From contig QJPP01001581.1 of assembly GCA_003996215.1 (NCBI GenBank), positions 186,001 to 250,000 of the forward strand: DNA of 64,000 nucleotides, in the 5' to 3' direction. Shown piece by piece: positions 55,791 to 64,000 of this stretch. A program made the translations under genes and the position numbers. Source of the DNA: Jaltomata sinuosa (lineage: Eukaryota > Streptophyta > Magnoliopsida > Solanales > Solanaceae). Below the pieces are notes generated by a model that saw only the letters and a list, made by a program, of their open reading frames with translations, was not told where the DNA came from and did no database searches. Position 1 is the first letter of the stretch, and each line of letters begins with the position of its first letter.

Positions 55791-57766
55791 AAGATACTCA
55801 CAAAGTAAGGAATGAATTATGCTATAAAACTCAATCAAGGCATAAATGGTTAATCTATTCTAAAAACTAAGAAAAATAATTAAAAAAAAGACTTAAACAA
55901 AAGAATCAACTACAATGCTCATCTCAATTTGAACCACCACATTATCAAGGAAATTGATTATTTCAAAACCTTTTTCAAAAGGACTTCATTTCTCATTCAA
56001 AATTGAGGTAATTTATCATTCAAAACAAGATATTAAGCTTCTCAAGTCATTGGTATGGACCATCAAGGTTTGCCTCGAGATTTGCCACACAACTTGTTTC
56101 ATTCATTTCTATCAATTAAAATAGAGACTTCATGTTTCAATTCGAGTGCATAATGCCACTCACCACAAGAGAGTATCCCACTCACAATCATGAAACTTCA
56201 CATTACAAGGGATTATAAGAGAACTGGAAAGACTCTCACTCTCTCAAGGAAGTTCAAGTGCACATATGTCGAACCATAGGCTTTCCCATCATGTAATTCA
56301 CCACTAATGTAGAGTGGCCAAGCTAGGAATCACTAAGGACTTCCGGGTTATGATATTTGGCTAGGGCTAAGGTGAGGATTGCATTTGGCTCAAGTGACTA
56401 AACCTCCCTAATGCTCTTTGTTATCATTTCAAACACCGCTTAAGTTTTTGAACTTTGACTTCACCTTATTTCTCCCTCACACAACCCAAGCATTTCCCTT
56501 TCATTCTTGTTCATTCAACCTTCTTGTATCACCTTCATTTGGTAGAACCAATTATTTTCTTTTCATTTTGCTCATTGGGTTGAACTTTTGGAGAAATTTT
56601 CAATTCAACATAAGGTGATACCTTGCACTTGAAGTGCATTCCTTTTCTTCGCCATATTAAGCACATACACCCCCAAACTTAGATTTTTGCCTATGTTGTC
56701 ATTTCATTTCACCCACCCCCCAAAACTTAGGCTTTTAGCCTACGTTTCACTTTCAAGCAATTAGGGAGGACGGGGGCCAAGATAGAGGTTCCAAAAAGGT
56801 CAAGGTGTCAAACAAGGTGCCAAAGAACGGCCACAATCTCAAAAGGGATTCACTAGGATTGATGTCAAGGGAAGTCATTTGGGTCAAGTGGCTATTAAGA
56901 AAGGGCCTAAGATCATCTTGCAAGCTCGGTCACATCTAGAATTTTGCCTTGAATCACATTTGGGGCAAGTTCTAGATGACATGCATGCACAAGAATCAAG
57001 GTATAGCCTCACCATACACGATATCACCTCACAAGAACTTTCAACATTAGTCTCAAAACCAATTGGGACAAACGACTTTTGACAATCTATTCTGAGTTTA
57101 TCACACACTCATTTGTGAATCAATCAAGCCAAACTGAGAGTGCGCAAGTCATGATAAGAGAATGCTTTCCTCAAAAATTCATTTTCCCTCTTTCCTTTCC
57201 TTTTCAAAAACATCTTGCCAAGAAAATTTTTTGGTGGGTCTATTTCAAGACAAGCAAAGCACAGACTCAAATTAAAACTAAAACTTAGCATTTTCCCTTA
57301 AGAAAGTCGCCTCTCAATCTATCATAGAAAAACACCAACCCAGTTTGACACAAAAATAAAAGAAAAATAAAATAAAGAAAATATTTTCTCCTTGGGAAAG
57401 AATCGTGGTATTAAGCAATCCCTCAGAGTTTATTGCTAAACTGTTATTAACAAGGCGACTACCAAATTTTGCGCTCATGAATCATTTGAAAACAAGCCTT
57501 GGTGTAGGCCCTTAGTGCATTTGCAAGACATGGGTAGTGAGACAATAGAATCGTGTAAGACTAACCCGGCACACAATCAAAATTAAAAATCAAGCCCAGC
57601 AAAGGAACAATTAAGCATAAGGCCAAAAGGCCAATCAACAATTAAGACAGGCTTCAAGCTTCACAAATAATTACAGACCCCCAACCTCCAAACCTAAAGT
57701 ACACATAGCCCTAGATGCATAAAAAATTATACAGATAGGAATGAGTGAAAAAACTCCCTGATTATA
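55791..57766 (-). other. 3' untranslated region of minus-strand Athila
   Basis: Homologous to 38,200-40,260. Hairpin-G-tract modules lie at 56,668-56,695 (CATAGGC...AAGTTTGGGGG) and 56,715-56,742 (TAGGCTAAAAGCCTA then AGTTTTGGGGGG, minus strand). No gene is supported. Confidence 0.75.
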
Positions 57767-59443
57767 CTAATGAAGATGACAACACCTCCTCGAGTAAAAC
57801 CAATATGGTGGCCTAGGAGGCTGAGGTACCGGTGGTGCTGGTGGTGCCGGTGGTGAAATGTAAACATGTGTTGGATCTATCTGTAATCCTTCCATAGATA
57901 GAACTGAGGGATACCATCGCACATAAAGGAGGCCATATGGCTCCACAATCTCCCACTTATCCAGTGCAGTCATAAGTTCATGATATGAAGTAGGAGGAGC
58001 GGCCCAGATGGGCCTAGGCTGACACCTCCACTCCAGTACCTCAGAGTCATGGTAATCCAGGTGGAGTTGGGTAGGTGGTACACTGGTATCAGGATCTGCC
58101 AAGTTTGACTCAGTTATCTCTTGGATCTCAGTTGTTCCCTCTTCTTCATTTGGATCCCAGCTCGTACACCAATCATAGGGTGGACTATCAGTTCTTGCAA
58201 GAGAATCTGAATTTGGGGCCGGTAGATTAATATCCCAATGAGAAATATTTGGCTCAACATGTGGTATTACTTGGCTAAGCTCATCAATCTCCACTTCCAT
58301 GGTATCCATTCTAGCATAAAGCTTGCTTACACTTGACACAACTGGCTTCAAATCCTACTGAATGGCGGATTGAATCATGCGTGAAATGTCTTTAGCTATC
58401 TTTTGTAAGCTCTCCTCATTTTTGTGAGTAAGTTGACTAAGCTTGAGCAAATTACCTAAATATGAGGTGGCTTGGAAAGTCACATGGATGGTGTTTGATG
58501 CTCTTTGAGAATGGGAGAAAGTGTCAAAATGATCATGAGTAACATTCTCAGCACGGGCATTGACTGACATGGCACTGTGAGCAAGGTGTTTTTTCTAACA
58601 TGCGGAGAATCTGTGTCTCTCCTTGTGTCCAAGAGGACCATTCCAATAGCTTGGCTAGTCTTGTATACTGAATGAAAGATAGGGAAGTATGCCTGAAAAC
58701 AAAGAAGTGATATAAGTACATGGAAGGCCATGGAGGTGGACTCGTGTCTAGCTCTCTGCTTGAGTTGTTTGACAACGATTTCCCCTTCATGCAGTCGAAA
58801 GCTATACATGATGTACGCAATGAGAATGGCCACCAATATAGTCACTTTGGTGGTGTGACTAGTTGGGATAAGTCGTGTGCATACAAAGTTCAACCACATT
58901 CGAGCTTCAAACTTAAGATCTGATCAGTAGATGGGTCCTTTTGAGATGGCCCTAAAAGGGGTTCCTTTTGTGATGACACTAGAAACCCACTCATATTTGT
59001 CTTCTATTGTAGCTACATGCTTCATATATCTTGACTTCAGAATAGGTTCATCATCCTGTATGGTAAAATGGATGGCTTCTAGGGTGATATCTATCTCATT
59101 GCCTCTCACTAACAATGAATCAAGGAATGGTATCTTGTTTGCTGGGCCCTTATGTTTCAGGGAAATATGGGCCTGGAGTTTTGGCAAAGTGTTCCCAGAC
59201 CCTCATACATAATTGTCTTGGTATGCTTGGGAACTTAGCTGTGAATGCTTCCACCTCAAACCACTTATATTCCAAAAATGGTCGTTTTCCCCAAAAATAC
59301 AGATAGTATGCCTCAATTCCCTCAAGGCCAAATCATATTTCAGACATAGTAGGATCCTCATCTTGCATAAGCAAGCCCATATTTTGGGATTTTGAAGTGC
59401 GATTTGTAGCTCGCCTCTTTCGGTGACGCCTAATGGAAGGCAT
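57767..59443 (-). pseudogene. extra ORF of minus-strand Athila (plant transposon-protein-like domain)
   Basis: ATG at 59,443 (MPSIRRHRKRRATNRT) begins with a basic cluster resembling a nuclear localisation signal. The domain continues with IPFLDSLLVRGNEIDITLEA, YEWVSSVITKGTPFRAISKG, MWLNFVCTRLIPTSHTTKVT, ILVAILIAYIMYSFRLHEGE and MAFHVLISLLCFQAYFP, matching the pattern of the other two copies. A predicted-helix part (SVSKLYARMDTMEVEIDELS) and a Pro-rich C-terminus (PPAPPAPPVPQPPRPPYW) end at 57,767. Two frameshifts (near 59,190 and 58,400-58,480) and stops break it. No signal peptide. The C-terminus differs from the other copies. Confidence 0.72.
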
Positions 59444-59465
59444 ATTCCTGCAAATGGAGGTTAGC
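59444..59465 (-). promoter_or_regulatory. branch point and splice acceptor before extra ORF
   Basis: Minus strand GTTGCTAACCTCC, then ATTTGCAG|GAAT and the ATG at 59,443. This is the same branch site, acceptor and 4-5 nt spacing as at 6,184-6,210. Confidence 0.6.
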
Positions 59466-60544
59466 AACAGGAACCAAGTATCTATACACAATCTAAAAGA
59501 AGGTAATAACTAAAAAGACCAAGTGCAAAGAAGGAGAAAAACAAAATAGGTAATTGATGGCTCATGAAGACCATGTGTGATCCACACCAGGTATAGTGCT
59601 TTCGCATGTGCTTTCGCATGAGCTACTAGGACCTACAGGGCTTTCTTCAATGATGTGCGAATCTAGTGCAAATCGCACCAGCTTAAGTACACATCGCACC
59701 ACACTTCGCCCTTTGAAATAGTCAATTGGCAGCCTTTTTCAACCTTATGCAGTGCCTTGTGCATTTTGCACTTGGAGGTTTGCGCTCTGCATGCAAAACG
59801 CACAGGGAAAACACATGGAATTTTTTAATCCCTTGTCTTCTTGTGTGTTAAACATGTGATTTGCAGAACAATACAGGTAGAATGCACTTGGCAACAAGAA
59901 CCACACCAAGAATCCAACAATTTAAACAATAAGGCCAAGCATTATATGACCCAACCAGATAATCCAGGTACTCAGCCTTCCTTGGAATCAATCAACACAA
60001 TTCAAAACCAAAAGAAGAACTAACGACTTCCCTTAAAAAGGACTTTGCCCCATCTATCATTGGGAACATCAAGCCTTCAACTATTCACAATTAGGCACAT
60101 TCATTCAATCAGTAATTTCTACCTCTCAACCAAAATCATACACCCAATAAGCATATTCAACAGAGAACATGGGCATAATAGTAGTAACAAATTTCTGCAC
60201 CAAACCTCAATTTCTAACCAAAACCTCATAAAGATGATGATTTGCCCTTAAGAATGATGTCAACCAATCTATCATAGGGCCGGATCATGCATCAATCATA
60301 AGTGGGTTACTCAGACTTCACCCCAAACTCAGATTTTTAAGGCTCAAAAGTACTACAATCAACATACATTATCAAAACTTTAAGTTCTACCAGGTTAATT
60401 TTAAGCAAAAATCAACAATACAACCCAAAATTGGGGACCCAAAATGATCTCACCCAAAATTAACATAGCAATTCTAGCAAGCTTGCCTCACAATATGAGT
60501 TCTCAATAATCATAAAAACATGTATTTAACATCGGGGAACTTAC
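59466..60544 (-). other. putative intron with second dyad-phrase array
   Basis: From donor 60,544 to acceptor 59,448 would be 1,097 nt. At 59,570-59,820 it holds GTGTGATCCACACC, GTGCGAATCTAGTGC, CACATCGCACCAC and similar phrases. The rest (59,830-60,540) is AT-rich with no recognisable coding. Confidence 0.5.
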
Positions 60545-60870
60545 CACAAGTGAAGATTATGAGAAGGGAAGCAAAAATTAGAGCTTTTCAAGGTGCAACA
60601 ATGGTGACCCAACACTTCGACTGGAGACAACGGAGGCAGTGATAGGTGGAGGTAGCGTAGGAAGTTGGATGAGAAAGAAGGAGAAGATTTTTGGAGATTT
60701 AAGGGATTTATGGGAGGTTTTGGGAGAGAAATTGTGGAATTTTGGAACAAAATGGGAGGAATAAGGTAAAGGTGGTAGTTTTAAAAGAGAAAAAGAAGAA
60801 GAAATGTCATTGGGTCGGTCTTTGGGTCAAGTCGTTCAATGGGTAGGTCAATAAAAAATTTCAAAACTTA
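60545..60870 (-). promoter_or_regulatory. pyrimidine-rich leader and splice donor
   Basis: Minus strand: TTTTGAAATTTTTTATTG, then CT-rich TTTCTTCTTCTTTTTCTC, ending TCACTTGTG|GTAAGTTCC with the donor at 60,544-60,543. It matches the order of 5,311-5,571 in the plus-strand Athila although the sequences have diverged. Confidence 0.52.
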
Positions 60871-61145
60871 CCTTCGTGTGCTACAATGTGTGATTCGCAC
60901 AAGTCCTTGTGCGGAATGCATGTTGCTTCGCACCTCACCATTTTCATGCTCAAACTTGGCCCAGCTTTCTGTTATGGTGTGGGAGGTGGTGCGATGTGCA
61001 CAAGGGCTTGTGTAGAACGCACAACCCAGAGCACAATGCCTCCAACTCAACATTTTTATTTTAGTTTACTGACTTGGGGTGAGGTAGCTTCTGTGACACA
61101 GACAACATTTCGTGCAAACCGCACGGCCGTCTGCACATCCCTCTT
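60871..61145 (-). repeat. internal dyad-phrase array 1
   Basis: GTGTGATTCGCACAAG, TTGTGCGGAATGCATG, GGTGCGATGTGCAC, GTGTAGAACGCACAAC, CGTGCAAACCGCACGGC. The phrase family (GTGC-GAT-GCAC) is that of this element's LTR, here placed between the CM motif and the leader. Confidence 0.65.
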
Positions 61146-61224
61146 TTGTCTCATTTTTCTACTTTGTTATTTTTCCTCTCCATGCATTCCTAAAACAAAC
61201 TAAAAACAACAAAAGGTAACCAAA

Positions 61225-61300
61225 AAAAAAGTAAAAACACTTGGGTGCCTCCGAAGAAGCGCTTGATTTTATGTCACAGCTCGACAATAGTACCTGAATT
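61225..61300 (-). other. CM-like motif at the pol deletion junction
   Basis: Minus strand GTCGAGCTGTGACATAAAAT then CAAGCGCTTC, TTCGGAGGCACCCAAG. It is the post-pol CM motif, here only some 40 nt after the last protease-linker codons, so pol has been cut out between them. Confidence 0.62.
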
Positions 61301-62012
61301 CTTCCTCGTTGTCGGATAGCATGCCAATCCGGTTGGCGTGGCCCCATCCTAATAAAGGGAATTGCTCTGTCAACGTCCTTAACACATCATCTTGTTTCCA
61401 CCTTGGCAATCCCTCAGACTTGGACATATTTGCCATTTCAAACATCTCAAGGGTATCATCGAGCTTGCCCTCAACATCTATCACCGAGACTACCCACAAT
61501 TCATCTAGAGGCTTTCTGAGTTGGCATATGTTGAATGTCACTACCTCGCTTCCCATTCAGAACTTGAGCTCTCTGAGTTCAACATCTACTAAGGCTCTCC
61601 CCGTAGCCAAAAATGGTCTCCCCAATATGATGGGCACCTCAATATCCACTTTGAAATACAAAATCAGAAAGTACACTGGGAGAATAAACTTATCAACCTT
61701 GACCAATGTGTCAAATAGAATTCCTATCGGATGCTTGATGGACCAATCAGCCATGAGTAGTTGCATGGGTGTAGGTTTGGATGTTCCCAATCCTAACTTC
61801 TTGAAGATCACTAGGGTCTTCAAGTTGATTCTTTCCCCAAAATCGCACAAGGATTTTTGGAACACAAACAACCTAATAGTGCAAAGAATAGTGAATGCAC
61901 TCGGGTCTTCCCATTTTGTAGCAACATTACTTGTCATCATAGCGCTACAGTTGTGTGATATCTCAATGGTGCCCATATTGACAACCTTATTTTTCTTGAG
62001 CAACTCCTTCAT
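61301..62012 (-). pseudogene. pro: Athila protease and start of linker
   Basis: MKELLKKNKVVNMGTIEISH (62,012) leads into the protease. The active site reads CDFGERINLKT (family CDLGASINLMP), GTSKPTPMQLLMADWSIKHP, IGILFDTLVKVDKF and VPIILGRPFLATGRALVDVE follow, ending in a stop at 61,557. The next frame piece (MGSEVVTFNICQLRKPLDEL, VVSVIDVEGKL) is the linker, after which the sequence jumps to the CM motif. The catalytic Asp and Gly remain. Confidence 0.83.
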
Positions 62013-63143
62013 GAACTTGATGTACCCTGGCTATTGCATTAAGGCTTCAACCAAAGGAATATTCATTGAAATTTTGCTGAACATGTCAACAAACTTATTG
62101 AATTTGTGCTCTTACTTATTCTTATTTAACCTTTAAGGGTATGGAGGAGGTCTTTTGGGTAGTGTGGTTGGCATACTTTGCATAATAGGAGTGTCCTCCT
62201 CAATATCTATGGCCATTTGGGAAAGAGATTCAGCCTCCTCCTTCTCATCATCAATATCAATATTCACTGGGAGGTTGGGTGCACCAAGATTCACCCCAAC
62301 TTTTAGTTCTACAACATTTTTGTCACATGAAACCCCTTCTTCCTTTTCAATAGGCTCCACTAGGCATCTTCACCACATCAGTTGGCTTCTTCACAACATT
62401 CACAATGGGCTTATTCACTACACTACGTGTTCTTCCACTTCTAGTAACAATATCCCTAATATGAGCTTCATTTTTAGGATTGGTTATGCTGTCACTAAGA
62501 AGTGTCCCCTTCATCCTAGAGTTCATTTGAGTTGATAGATGGTTCATATTTGCCTCGAGATGATTAATTGAGGTTGAATTATAAATCACGATTTTGTAAA
62601 GTATTGAAACTTTGCTTTTAAGCTCACTAACCCCAGTATTTGTTGTCTCTACCCTCTTCAAAACCAAAGAAAATATATCCTCTACCGTCGAGTTACTGAG
62701 ATTGCTTGTAGTGGGTTGATATAAGGTATCCAAATTATTTGTAGGTGCGTATGGGTTTGAGCTTCGGTAATTGTATCTATCACCCTCTTTGTCAGGGTTC
62801 TTCCAATTGCCATCTCTTTATTTATCCTTAATCTAACCTTGATTCTCATCCCTCGGGCAATAATACCCGGGATGAGAACCCACTAATAAGTAAATTATTT
62901 GACCATTCACGATGGTAATAAGCTCTTCATCAATAGCCTTAATCTCTGGTGTACTCATAGCATTCACGGTCTTAGCACTTTCGTCCCCCATCACATGCTT
63001 GGCCAATATGTCAATCTGTGTCATCATCTTAGCCATGGTCTCATCCCTTTCTTCATCATTTTTCTGCATCTCATTTGCAGAAATAGATGAGATCACTCCT
63101 GAGGTAGGAACATCAGCCTTCCTTTTGTGCCAACCTTGGTTAG
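62013..63143 (-). pseudogene. gag: Athila gag C-terminal part, cut by LTR
   Basis: Pieces in order: NQGWHKRKADVPTSGVISS (63,140 on), MMTQIDILAKHVMGDESAKT, the SHPGYYCPRDENQG end (62,833), VSELKSKVSILYK, INHLEANMNHLSTQMNSRMK and GTLLSDSITNPKNEA with DIVTRSGRTR (62,733-62,347), an acidic part (62,360-62,133), then IPLVEALMQ and PGYIKFMKELLKK before protease. It is parallel to 3-1128. Reading is open right up to 63,143, where an LTR end interrupts it. Confidence 0.8.
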
Positions 63144-64000
63144 TGATGAATGCTTAAATCGTGCTCTCTAAAGTAGGAGGTCACGACAATCATGCAGCAT
63201 AACAAAATTTATAATCCCAATGAGTGTCGGGGTCGTACCCAAGGGACTTGGAGTAGATAAATAGTATCGAATTGAGTTCAAAGCGAGAGTAAATGCTCAA
63301 AATATAATGTAAAAGGATGGGGGAATTGGTATGTTGTCACTAGAATCACAATTCAATTAAAAAGTAATAAAACAAAAGCGGGTGTACCGAGTGGACTATA
63401 TGACTAGGGATGTATATCCGATGGGGCTTTAGTTATGGAATAGGGTGATTATCAATTCATACTTATTCTTGCTTAATGAAGTAAGTAGCATTGGTCATGG
63501 GTAAGAATTGCTTATCTCTCGATCAACAATCTTCTATCCGATGATCTCGGTTAGAGAATCATCGGTTTGATCAATAAACAAGCAATCTAAGTTTGGGCAG
63601 ATTATACTATCTCTAGCTTAGACTCTTAAATGGGTGATTTTGTCGATAAGAGCTATCTCTAGCCTCAAATCTGAGTGGAATCCCAAGTGCCCAATAGTAA
63701 TTTCACATCCAAAACCATGAAATCCTTTCTCAAGCAATCATATAGTCAAGTAATGAAAATTAATGTTTGAAACCACAAATTTTAGGATTAAAACATGGTG
63801 AAATTACTAGACCCATGTCAATTAAGAACTTATAAGCAAGAATAAATAACACCCACACCCATTTGTTAAGCACCCATCATCAATGCACCCTAGATAAGAG
63901 AATTTAGCCACTCATAGCAAGAGAGAAAGAGATACCAGTTGGGTAATTCAAAATCTCTTCCATTAGATCTGAATCTCAAGTTCTAGATTCAATTTGAGCA
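63144..64000 (-). repeat. Athila-type LTR, cut by window end
   Basis: On the plus strand it starts TGATGAATGCTTAAATCG and aligns with the 3' end of the Athila LTRs (GTGTCGGGGTCGTACCC; TAAATGGGTGATTTTGTCG). It is closer to the 34,734 and 40,296 LTRs than to the 54,272 LTR, so it is probably not the partner of the latter. There is no primer site next to it, and gag is open up to the junction, which favours a separate insertion into gag (candidate target duplication gttag at 63,139-63,143). Confidence 0.7.

Larger units (their letters stand above)
54272..63143 (-). mobile_element. minus-strand Athila element lacking RT-RNaseH-integrase
   Basis: Order on the minus strand: gag C-part and protease (63,143-61,300), CM-like motif, phrase array, leader, GTAAGT donor, intron with second array, splice acceptor, extra ORF (59,443-57,767), 3' UTR, polypurine tract, LTR (55,755-54,272). 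Between protease and CM motif the whole RT-RNaseH-integrase block is missing. The 5' part of gag is interrupted at 63,144 by another LTR. Confidence 0.85.

Noticed and set aside
61309..62136. 275-codon open frame on the plus strand
   Set aside because: It lies antisense to recognisable Athila protease and gag on the minus strand. Its length comes from biased codon use of the sense gene and it has no family motif.

Overview
The window is plant nuclear DNA made almost entirely of LTR retrotransposons inserted into one another. I see no host gene. The pol proteins belong to two Ty3/gypsy lineages: Athila (tRNA-Asp-type primer site, extra ORF after integrase, conserved GGGAGGCAACCC motif) and chromoviruses (TGTAACACCCC or TGTAATGACCC termini, tRNA-iMet-type primer site). 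The families, LTR style and AT-rich decay fit a large-genome dicot, most likely Solanaceae. That assignment is inference; no single-copy marker is present.

Layout. (1) 1-11,708, plus strand: Athila element cut by the window start, with gag, protease, RT, RNase H and integrase remnants, a spliced-looking extra ORF, and a complete 3' LTR. (2) 11,830-12,430: a minus-strand Athila scrap, then a plastid-derived piece carrying a trnI-CAU pseudogene. (3) 12,430-43,450: an old plus-strand chromovirus. Its gag (16.1-17.4 kb) and pol (26.9-28.9 kb) are split by a younger minus-strand chromovirus (17,439-26,919, TSD taagt). Long LTR-like blocks flank it (copy A 12.4-16.1 kb; copy B 28.9-42.95 kb). Copy B also holds a solo LTR (29,836-30,830) and a pol-less Athila derivative (34,734-41,802, TSD gtaca). 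(4) 43,451-54,271: minus-strand chromovirus whose 5' LTR is cut at its far end by (5) 54,272-63,143, a minus-strand Athila that has lost pol but keeps gag-protease and the extra ORF. (6) 63,144-64,000: one more Athila-type LTR, probably nested in that gag.

No element here could move by its own products: each pol has stops, frameshifts, deletions or changed catalytic codons. Many stops fit C-to-T decay at Gln, Arg or Trp codons.

The most interesting signals are non-coding. Almost every LTR carries, just upstream of its TATA box, an array of short family-specific dyad phrases (ACGG-A-CCGT, GTGC-GAT-GCAC, ATGG-A-CCAT, CTCAT-ATGAG, GGCGCC). Athila elements carry such arrays again inside, ahead of the extra ORF, together with a pyrimidine-rich leader, a GTAAGT donor and a CTAAC...CAG acceptor 5 nt before the ATG. 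A covarying hairpin follows each ORF, and hairpin-plus-G-tract modules recur in the 3' UTR. Two pol-less Athila derivatives keep the extra ORF and most of these modules.
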